Assembly: GCA_045132235.1 (NCBI GenBank) | Contig: JBGURX010000037.1 | Location: 1-5,073, forward strand | Direction of reading: 5' to 3' | Length of the DNA stretch: 5,073 bases | Source: UBA1756 sp045132235 | GTDB lineage: Bacteria > Bacteroidota > Bacteroidia > Bacteroidales > WCHB1-69 | Notes under the pieces: model-generated | What the model was told of the DNA's origin: nothing | The model's input: the letters and a program-made list of their open reading frames with translations, nothing else | Databases searched by the model: none | In this document: positions 1 through 5,073 of the stretch, piece by piece | Position numbering within the stretch: position 1 is the stretch's first letter | Layout: the number at the start of each line of letters is the position of its first letter | Position numbers and translations under genes: made by a program

Positions 1-369
1 GTGGTAGGGGATGCCGGTCTCGTTTTTGAAGCGGTTGCCGTCAATCAACAGCAGCTGCGGCCTGACGGCCAGCTGCTGCACGGCCCGGTTCATGCCGGCG
101 ATGGAGGCAGCCAAGATGTTGGTGGCATCAATCTCCTCCGCCGACACAAACACCACGGCATGCGCCACGGCATCGCGCTCGATCTCGGTCCGCAGCTGCT
201 CGCGCACGCGGCGGCTCAGCTGCTTCGAGTCGTTGATGAGCTCGTTGCGGTAGTCAGGAGGCAAAATCACCGCTGCGGCCACTACCGGCCCGGCCAAACA
301 ACCCCTGCCGGCTTCGTCGCAGCCGCACTCAATAATCTGTTCGTCAGAAGAATAGTGTAAACGCAACAT
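1..369 (-). CDS. rnhB: Ribonuclease HII, 5' part (cut by window edge)
   Basis: RNase HII is a cytoplasmic endonuclease that cleaves the RNA strand of RNA-DNA hybrids and nicks at single ribonucleotides misincorporated into DNA. The 123 residues visible hold the family signature DEAGRGCLAGPV, starting at residue 18 with the metal-binding Asp18 and Glu19. They also hold the NDSKQLS block and the LLIDGNRF block with the third expected acidic residue, Asp110. The family is usually about 200 residues long, so roughly the last 40% lies beyond the left edge, including the final catalytic Asp. The ATG at 367-369 is the only plausible start: the next in-frame upstream codons contain no ATG and meet a stop at 397-399. 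No clear Shine-Dalgarno is visible. The gene begins 30 nt after the pheT stop on the same strand with no terminator between them, so co-transcription with pheT is likely (inference). Confidence 0.95.
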   Translation of the reverse strand, partial: MLRLHYSSDEQIIECGCDEAGRGCLAGPVVAAAVILPPDYRNELINDSKQLSRRVREQLRTEIERDAVAHAVVFVSAEEIDATNILAASIAGMNRAVQQLAVRPQLLLIDGNRFKNETGIPYH

Positions 370-399
370 CGCTGTCCGTCTGCAATGGGATAGGATTCA

Positions 400-2856
400 C
401 TACTGGCGCAGCTTCGCCCCGACTTCGCGCTCGAAGGCCGCAATCAACTTGTTCATCACCTTGGTGATGTCCTCTTCGGTGAGCGTCTTCTCGGAATGCT
501 GCAGCACGAAGTTCAAGGCATACGACTTCTTGCCCGCCTCGATCTTGTCGCCTTCGTACACATCAAACAGCGTGACGTTTTTCAGCAGCTTGGAACCGTA
601 CTTGTAGGCCACCTTCTCCAAGGTATCGTACGTCACGGCCTTGTCCACCACGAGGGCAAGGTCGCGCTTCACGGCCGGGAACAGCGGGATGGGGGAGTAG
701 GTCACCTGCGTGCCGCCCAAGCGGTACAGTACTTCCGTGTCAATCTCCGCATAGCATACCGGCACTTTGATGTCGAAATACTTCAGGATGGAGGGCTGCA
801 ATGTGCCGATGGTGGCCAGCAGTTCCTCGCCGCTGTAGTAGCACAGCGAGTTGGTGAAACGGGTATCGGTCTCTAACTTTGTTTCTAATCCTTTAATATT
901 CAATAATTTGAAAATATTCTCCACCATATTCTTCAAATAGAAGAAATCGTTGGTACGGGCGGGTTCGTTCCACAAATCCTCGTGGTTCTTGCCCGTGGCA
1001 AACAGCGACAGCCACTCCCGCTCTTTGTACTGGTCGGTGACGGAGTCCTCGCGGGTGGCGTCAAGGTTTTTCCAGTAGCTCTTGCCGAACTCGTAGATTT
1101 TCAGGTTCGAGCGTTTGTTCTTGATGTTCCGGTCGATATTCTCCAGTCCGCTGAACAGCAGGGTCTGGCGCATCACGTTGAGTTCAGAGCTCAGCGGGTT
1201 GAGCAGCCGCACGGCTTCGTTTTCGTTGATGAAGTCGAAATGCTGTGCGTAGGCCTCTTTGGTGAGCGAGTTGTTCATTACCTCCAAGAAACCATTGTCT
1301 GAAAGGTAGTTGGAGATGCGATTCTGTACATGGCGGTAGCTGTTCTGTGCCTTGCTCTCGCAGTTGTAGCGCATCGTGCTGGGAATCTCGATGTTGTTGT
1401 ATCCATAGATGCGGAGGATCTCCTCGATGAGGTCGATGGGACGGGTGACATCCACCTTGTAGAGCGGCACCAGTGCGGTGACCTGGTCCTCGCCGGAGAC
1501 GGTGGTGGAGAGGTCGATACCCAAGGAGATGAGAATGCTGCAAACGGTCTGCTTGTCGATTTTCTTGCCGGCAATGCGGTTGATGTCATCGTAGCGGAGA
1601 CTGATTTTGCGGCGTTCGATCTCGACAGGATAGTTGTCGGAGATTTCGGAGGTGAGACCGCCGGCGATGTCCTTGATGATGTTGGCGGCACGGCGCAGTG
1701 CATATACGGTGATTTCGGGGTCGCAGCCGCGTTCGAAGCGGAAGGCCGCGTCGGTCTTGAGGTTGTGCCGCTTGGAGGTCTTGCGGATGGAGACGGGGTT
1801 GAAGTAGGCGCTTTCGAGAAAGATGTTCTTGGTCTTCTCGGTCACGCCGGAACGCTGACCGCCATACACACCGGCGATGCACATGCCTTCGGAGGCGTTG
1901 CAGATCATCAGGTCGTTGGCCGACAGTTTGATTTCGTTGCCGTCGAGGGTGACGAAGGGTGTTCCTTCCGGCAAATTCTTGACAATCACTTGGTTGCCGA
2001 TGATAGTATCGGCATCGAAGGCGTGGAGCGGCTGCCCGATCTCGAACATTACATAGTTGGTGGCATCTACTATATTATTAATAGGACGCACGCCGATGGA
2101 TTTGAGGCGGGTCTGCAGCCACTGGGGCGACTCTTTCACCGTGACGTTGCTGATGGTGACACCGGTATAGCGCTGACAGTCTTTTTTGTTTTCAATGATG
2201 ATGTCGATGCCGCATTTCTGCAGGGTGCTGCGTGTTTCGCGGTCGAGGGGGGCGATGGGGGGCGAGCAGTGCACGCCGTTGGCTTTGAGGATGGCGTACA
2301 GGTCGCGGGCCACGCCGAAGTGGCAGATGGCGTCGCTGCGGTTGGGGGTGAGGCCGATTTCGAAGATGGTGTCGCACTCCACCTTGAAGATCTTGGCGGC
2401 CGGGGTGCCCACGATGGTGTCGTCGGGCAGCACCATGATGCCGTCGTGCGATTCACCCACGCCGATTTCATCCTCGGCGCAGATCATGCCTTCCGAGGGA
2501 ACGCCGCGCAGTTTCGACTTCTTGATGGTGAACGATTCGTCACCGTCGTACAGCACCGTGCCGATGGTGGCCACAATCACCTTCTGGCCCTTGGCCACGT
2601 TGGGGGCGCCGCACACAATGTTCAGCGGGGTGTCGCCGCCCACGTCAACGGTGGTGACGTGCAGGTGGTCGGAATCGGGATGGGGTTCGCAGGTGAGCAC
2701 TTCGCCCACTACCAGTCCGCGCAGTCCGCCGCGGATGCTTTCGTAGGTTTCCATGCCCTCCACTTCCAGTCCGCAGGAGGTGAGGTAGTCGGCGGTTTCG
2801 GCCGGCGGAAGGTCAAAACTGATGTATTGTTTGAGCCAATTGTAAGAAATTTTCAT
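400..2856 (-). CDS. pheT: Phenylalanyl-tRNA synthetase beta subunit
   Basis: This is the beta chain of the cytoplasmic alpha2-beta2 enzyme that charges tRNA-Phe; beta provides tRNA binding and editing of misactivated tyrosine. The 818-residue length is normal for a full bacterial beta chain. The start MKISYNWLKQYI is characteristic of the family. Domains in order: an OB-fold tRNA-binding domain (about 43-155); the B3/B4 editing domain (about 210-405), with GQPLHAFD at 274-281 and the GVYGG..SGV block at 329-338; the B5 domain (about 412-485), ending in DLIEEILRIYGYN; a catalytically inactive class II-like core (about 490-705); and a C-terminal ferredoxin-fold anticodon-binding domain (about 724-818), opening with FPAVKRDLALVVD. 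No frameshift or internal stop is seen. The stop is TAG. The partner gene pheS is not adjacent, which is common in Bacteroidota. A strong terminator ends 59 nt upstream, so pheT probably has its own promoter in 2857-2915; I see only a weak -7-like TATCTTAT there. Confidence 0.98.
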   Translation of the reverse strand: MKISYNWLKQYISFDLPPAETADYLTSCGLEVEGMETYESIRGGLRGLVVGEVLTCEPHPDSDHLHVTTVDVGGDTPLNIVCGAPNVAKGQKVIVATIGTVLYDGDESFTIKKSKLRGVPSEGMICAEDEIGVGESHDGIMVLPDDTIVGTPAAKIFKVECDTIFEIGLTPNRSDAICHFGVARDLYAILKANGVHCSPPIAPLDRETRSTLQKCGIDIIIENKKDCQRYTGVTISNVTVKESPQWLQTRLKSIGVRPINNIVDATNYVMFEIGQPLHAFDADTIIGNQVIVKNLPEGTPFVTLDGNEIKLSANDLMICNASEGMCIAGVYGGQRSGVTEKTKNIFLESAYFNPVSIRKTSKRHNLKTDAAFRFERGCDPEITVYALRRAANIIKDIAGGLTSEISDNYPVEIERRKISLRYDDINRIAGKKIDKQTVCSILISLGIDLSTTVSGEDQVTALVPLYKVDVTRPIDLIEEILRIYGYNNIEIPSTMRYNCESKAQNSYRHVQNRISNYLSDNGFLEVMNNSLTKEAYAQHFDFINENEAVRLLNPLSSELNVMRQTLLFSGLENIDRNIKNKRSNLKIYEFGKSYWKNLDATREDSVTDQYKEREWLSLFATGKNHEDLWNEPARTNDFFYLKNMVENIFKLLNIKGLETKLETDTRFTNSLCYYSGEELLATIGTLQPSILKYFDIKVPVCYAEIDTEVLYRLGGTQVTYSPIPLFPAVKRDLALVVDKAVTYDTLEKVAYKYGSKLLKNVTLFDVYEGDKIEAGKKSYALNFVLQHSEKTLTEEDITKVMNKLIAAFEREVGAKLRQ

Positions 2857-2915
2857 GGGATGATTTGATTGTCAATAAGATATGTTCTAATGAGAGTGTT
2901 TTTTAGTGAAAAATG

Positions 2916-2954
2916 AAAAAGAGTTCACCCACCAACCGTGGGGGAACTCTTTTT
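2916..2954 (-). terminator. Rho-independent terminator after atpE
   Basis: This is a near-perfect inverted repeat. An 11-bp outer stem (AAAAAGAGTTC, 2916-2926, pairing with 2944-2954) is followed by one A/G mismatch and a 5-bp GC-rich inner stem (2928-2932 with 2938-2942) around a 5-nt loop. Read on the minus strand it begins 15 nt after the atpE TAA stop and ends in TTTTTC, the form of an intrinsic terminator. The A-tract on the other side makes it symmetrical, so it could also work on the plus strand, but no plus-strand gene runs into it. It separates atpB-atpE from pheT-rnhB. Confidence 0.92.
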
Positions 2955-2968
2955 CAAGAGGCGGGGTG

Positions 2969-3232
2969 TTATGCCACAGCGATGAGCAAACACACCACGA
3001 CACCGAACAGGGCGACGCCTTCCACGAGGGCGGCGGCCAAGATCATGTTGGTTCGGATGTCGCCTGCGACTTCGGGCTGGCGGGCGAGGGACTCGAGAGC
3101 GCCCTGGCCGATTTTGCCGATACCGATACCTGCGCCGATAGCAGAGAGACCTGCACCAATACCAGCGCCCATTTTACCGATGCCTGCACCAGCATCCGGT
3201 GCCGCTTGCAATAAGGTTGATAAGAATGACAT
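2969..3232 (-). CDS. atpE: F1Fo ATP synthase c subunit (proteolipid)
   Basis: The c subunit forms the rotating membrane ring of the F-type ATP synthase and carries the coupling ion. The 87-residue protein is a two-helix hairpin. Helix 1 (about 14-46) is glycine-rich, with A31-x-G33-x-G35-x-G37-x-G39. The polar loop contains ARQPE at 50-54, which contacts the F1 foot. Helix 2 (about 62-86) carries the ion-binding Glu71 in ALVEGVALFG. Aligned by the R51/E71 spacing to sodium-type c subunits, the extra sodium ligands are missing (Ile38, Gly72 and Val73 stand where Gln, Ser and Thr are expected), so proton coupling is inferred. The start ATG is at 3230-3232, with no Shine-Dalgarno but an AT-rich leader. 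It lies 36 nt downstream of atpB and is closed by a terminator. The b, delta, alpha and gamma subunit genes do not follow. Confidence 0.97.
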   Translation of the reverse strand: MSFLSTLLQAAPDAGAGIGKMGAGIGAGLSAIGAGIGIGKIGQGALESLARQPEVAGDIRTNMILAAALVEGVALFGVVVCLLIAVA

Positions 3233-3268
3233 AATATAAAAGTATTAAGTGAATAAATAGGTTTCTGT
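3233..3268 (-). promoter_or_regulatory. AT-rich atpB-atpE spacer, possible translation-initiation region
   Basis: This 36-nt gap between the atpB stop and the atpE start has only 7 G or C bases, against GC-rich coding sequence on both sides. No Shine-Dalgarno is visible. In E. coli the U-rich segment before atpE is a known translational enhancer that helps make c in excess over a. A similar role for this unstructured A/U leader is my inference only. It shows no convincing hairpin or promoter. Confidence 0.35.
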
Positions 3269-4474
3269 TTATTTGTGCTCCACGGCGTGCTCGGCCGGCA
3301 TGGCCATACCGGTGAACATGGCGGTGAGCAGGGTGAAGACGAAGGCTTGGATGAAGGCCACGATGCACTCCAGCAGGCCCATGAAGACGTAGAAGATGAG
3401 AGAGACGATGGACACGCCGTAGCCCAGCCCGATGCTCATGCCGCCGAAGATGAAGATGAGCGAGATGACGCCGAGGGCGATGATGTGGCCGGCGGTGATG
3501 TTGGCGAAGAGTCGCACCATCAGCACGAAGGGCTTGGTGAAGATACCGATGATTTCCACAAGGGGCATCAGCGGGATGGGAATCTTGAGGAACCACGGCA
3601 CACCAGGCGTGTTGATGAGGTGCTTCCAGTAGTTGGCGTCGGCGGAGAAGGAGGTGATGAGGAAGGTGATGAGGGCGAGCACGCCGGTGACGGCGATGTT
3701 GCCGGTGAGGTTGGCGCCGCCCGGGAAGATCGGGATGAGGCCCATCAGGTTATTAATAAGAATGAAGAAGAAGAGCGTGAGCAGATAGGGGAGGTATTTC
3801 TGGTAGCGCGTCTTGCCGAGGGAGGGGATGGCCACCTCGTCGCGGATGAAGAGGATGAGCGGCTCCATGAGTCCCTGCAGCCCACGCGGGGCTTCGTTCT
3901 CGCGTTGCTTGTATTGTTTGGCCACCTTCAAGAATATCCAGAGAATCAGAATGATAGAGATGAAAAGCGAACAGACGTTCTTGGTGATGGAGATGTCGAT
4001 GATGGAGCCGGTGGCTTTCTCGTCCACCAGTTTGGCAAGTGCCTTGGGGTCGTCTTTGGTGATGTTTTCTTTGAGAAGGATGTCGGCGAAAGGACCGGTG
4101 TAGTCGGCGTACTGACCGGAAAGTTTCACGATTTTTCCCTTGTGATCCTTTGTAAAACCGAGGGCATAGCCTTTGTAAACCTGATGGCCATGCTCGAACT
4201 TGTTGGACATGAACACGTGGAGCCCGTTGTTGATGAGGATGACGGGCAGCGGGATGGCGACGGACTTCTCGCCTTCGCCGACGATGTGCCAGCCGTAGCT
4301 GTCGATGACGTGCTCGATGATGAGGGTGCCGGGGTTGAAGGCCGGGGCGGCTTTTTCCGCGTCTTTGGCCTCAGTGGAGGGAGTGTCGGCTTGATTTTTT
4401 TCTGCCGCGAATGCGCTGTTGGCAGCAAATATCGTGAAAAGTGCGATGGTGAATCCGACGAGTAATTTCTTCAT
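3269..4474 (-). CDS. atpB: F1Fo ATP synthase a subunit, long Bacteroidota form
   Basis: The a subunit forms the two ion half-channels beside the c-ring in the inner membrane. The 401-residue protein starts MKKLLVGFTIALF; residues 1-23 look like a cleavable signal peptide ending SAFA. Residues about 25-155 form an extra extracytoplasmic domain (HVIDSYGWHI near 55-64), making the protein far longer than the roughly 270-residue E. coli subunit. Membrane segments lie at about 161-185, 226-250, 257-277, 300-344 and 349-392. The essential arginine is Arg321 in the block VRLFANITAGH. Gln376 matches E. coli Gln252. The E. coli Glu219/His245 pair appears exchanged here as His330/Glu369, as in many other organisms. 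I chose the ATG at 4472-4474 over one 20 codons upstream because the upstream extension would place a charged, non-hydrophobic leader before the signal peptide. The upstream neighbour is a divergent tonB-like gene; no atpI is present. Confidence 0.96.
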   Translation of the reverse strand: MKKLLVGFTIALFTIFAANSAFAAEKNQADTPSTEAKDAEKAAPAFNPGTLIIEHVIDSYGWHIVGEGEKSVAIPLPVILINNGLHVFMSNKFEHGHQVYKGYALGFTKDHKGKIVKLSGQYADYTGPFADILLKENITKDDPKALAKLVDEKATGSIIDISITKNVCSLFISIILILWIFLKVAKQYKQRENEAPRGLQGLMEPLILFIRDEVAIPSLGKTRYQKYLPYLLTLFFFILINNLMGLIPIFPGGANLTGNIAVTGVLALITFLITSFSADANYWKHLINTPGVPWFLKIPIPLMPLVEIIGIFTKPFVLMVRLFANITAGHIIALGVISLIFIFGGMSIGLGYGVSIVSLIFYVFMGLLECIVAFIQAFVFTLLTAMFTGMAMPAEHAVEHK

Positions 4475-4501
4475 ATTGATATGTAAATCTAACTGTATAA
4501 A

Positions 4502-4559
4502 CAAATTATGAATCTTTCTCCAGCTTCTGCCCAACTCTGATTTTCGAGCCGCTAATATA
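4502..4559 (-). promoter_or_regulatory. Possible atpB promoter elements
   Basis: atpB must be driven from the divergent 188-bp gap, because the next gene upstream points away. On the minus strand two weak matches to the Bacteroidota -7 element (TAnnTTTG) can be seen. TATATTAG at 4552-4559 has one mismatch in the fixed positions but no good -33 box. ATAATTTG at 4502-4509 is off by one base in spacing and has TTG at 4532-4534, 22 nt upstream. I cannot choose between them from sequence alone. Confidence 0.3.
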
Positions 4560-4601
4560 CAACTTTTTATTCAATGCCGCGCGTTAAAAAATATTTTATA
4601 T

Positions 4602-4635
4602 TTCTGAAAATATCCAAAAAAAACGTGTAACTTTG
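4602..4635 (+). promoter_or_regulatory. Bacteroidota-type promoter of the TonB-domain gene
   Basis: TAACTTTG at 4628-4635 is an exact match to the Bacteroidota -7 consensus TAnnTTTG. TTCTG at 4602-4606 is a weak candidate for the -33 TTTG box, with 21 nt between the two. The implied transcription start is a few bases after 4635, leaving a leader of about 20-25 nt before the ATG at 4663. The leader is A/T-rich and lacks a Shine-Dalgarno. The stretch 4588-4613 around the -33 box is very AT-rich with short inverted repeats. Confidence 0.75.
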
Positions 4636-4662
4636 CACGCTGAAAAAATAGATTTTTTGAAC

Positions 4663-5073
4663 ATGAAAAAATTTGCATTTGTAATTTCATCCGCTGTCGC
4701 TGCATTGCTCTGTCTGAACGTGCAGTACGGCTTCTCCCAGAATGCCGGCGAAACCAAGTGCGACGGTGAGGACATGGTGATTGAGAAGACCAATTCCAAG
4801 GGCGACACCTCCAAAACCACGTTGCGTGTGCCCGAGTTCGACGATGGCGTCGCTGATGTGTACGCCTATCTCGATGAACATGTGAAATATCCGGAATCCC
4901 TTGAGGGACAGCGTGCTGAAGGCACCTGCACCGTGCAGTTCCTCGTGGGCACCGACGGTTCCATTTCGCAGGTCACCGTGGCCCGCACCTCCGGTTACAA
5001 GGAGATGGACGAAGAGGCCGTGCGTGTGGTGAAGGAGTTCCCCAACTGGAAGCCCGCGCAGATGAACGGCAAG
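4663..5073 (+). CDS. Exported TonB C-terminal-domain protein, 3' end outside window
   Basis: Reading from ATG 4663 gives 137 residues open to the window end. Residues 1-25 look like a type I signal peptide (MKK, hydrophobic 4-20, then GFS before Gln26); Cys17 is not in a proper lipobox. After a polar linker of about 30 residues comes a TonB C-terminal domain (about 55-137 onward) of the Bacteroidota type: VPEFDDG at 56-62, KYPE at 75-78, TVQFLVGTDGSI at 90-101, DEEAVRVV at 116-123 and NWKP at 128-131. In classical TonB this domain contacts the TonB box of outer-membrane receptors, and a membrane anchor with a long proline-rich linker joins it to ExbB-ExbD. Here the linker is short and has no proline-rich stretch, and the N-terminus may be cleaved, so energy transduction is doubtful. 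It is divergent from atpB with its own promoter. The end of the domain (the usual PV motif after NGK) lies outside the window. Confidence 0.85.
   Translation, partial: MKKFAFVISSAVAALLCLNVQYGFSQNAGETKCDGEDMVIEKTNSKGDTSKTTLRVPEFDDGVADVYAYLDEHVKYPESLEGQRAEGTCTVQFLVGTDGSISQVTVARTSGYKEMDEEAVRVVKEFPNWKPAQMNGK

Noticed and set aside
1330..2868. Plus-strand open frame of 512 codons opposite pheT
   Set aside because: It lies antisense to pheT, whose domains are all recognisable. The translation has no family signature and is explained by GC-biased codons in the real gene leaving few stops on the opposite strand.
2906..3239. Two plus-strand frames of about 100 codons covering atpE and the terminator
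   Set aside because: Both run through the terminator hairpin and antisense to the proteolipid gene, with no recognisable protein features.
3252..3273. Short inverted repeat AATAAA/TTTATT around the atpB stop
   Set aside because: It is only six A/T pairs with a 10-nt loop, so it is too weak to act as a terminator or attenuator.
3275..4465. Plus-strand open frame of 396 codons opposite atpB
   Set aside because: It is antisense to a clear a-subunit gene. The translation is a low-complexity run of Asp, Glu, Gly and His that mirrors hydrophobic codons on the other strand.
4475..4534. 20-codon N-terminal extension of AtpB from an upstream ATG
   Set aside because: The extension would bury the obvious signal peptide start (MKKLLVGF) and overlaps the probable promoter and leader region.
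4643..4658. AAAAAAT/ATTTTTT inverted repeat in the leader of the TonB-domain gene
   Set aside because: The 2-nt centre cannot form a hairpin loop without opening the stem, and the pairs are all A/T; chance is likely in an AT-rich leader.
4596..4881. Minus-strand frames of 64-74 codons opposite the TonB-domain gene
   Set aside because: They are antisense to the recognised exported protein and would cross its promoter; no family features.

Overview
The window comes from a member of the Bacteroidota, most likely Bacteroidales or a close relative. The protein families point there: an ATP synthase a subunit with a signal peptide and a long extracytoplasmic N-terminal domain, a Bacteroidales-like RNase HII, and a short exported TonB C-terminal-domain protein. 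One start is preceded by a textbook Bacteroidota -7 promoter element (TAnnTTTG). The starts I inspected are preceded by A/T-rich leaders without a Shine-Dalgarno sequence, as is usual in this phylum. Coding DNA is fairly GC-rich and the intergenic gaps are AT-rich. I cannot name a genus from this sequence.

Layout, left to right: (1) the 5' part of rnhB (RNase HII) on the minus strand, cut by the left window edge; (2) complete pheT (phenylalanyl-tRNA synthetase beta subunit) on the minus strand, 30 nt upstream of rnhB and probably co-transcribed with it; (3) a strong rho-independent terminator at 2916-2954; (4) atpE (c subunit) and atpB (a subunit) of the F1Fo ATP synthase on the minus strand, transcribed atpB then atpE with a 36-nt AT-rich spacer; (5) a 188-bp AT-rich divergent promoter region; (6) on the plus strand, the 5' part of a gene for a small exported protein with a TonB C-terminal domain, cut by the right window edge.

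The two ATP synthase genes encode the membrane core of the proton channel: the a subunit carries the essential arginine and the c subunit the ion-binding glutamate. They form a two-gene unit. The usual neighbours (b, delta, alpha and gamma genes downstream, atpI or beta/epsilon genes upstream) are absent, and transcription appears to end right after atpE. pheT and rnhB are housekeeping genes for translation and genome maintenance, with no evident functional link to the ATP synthase genes. pheS is not in the window.

The window is mostly ordinary housekeeping sequence. I found no mobile element, CRISPR array, tRNA, rRNA or new defence-like system. The points most worth a second look are the isolated atpB-atpE pair closed by a terminator, the extended N-terminal domain of AtpB, and the short exported TonB-domain protein.
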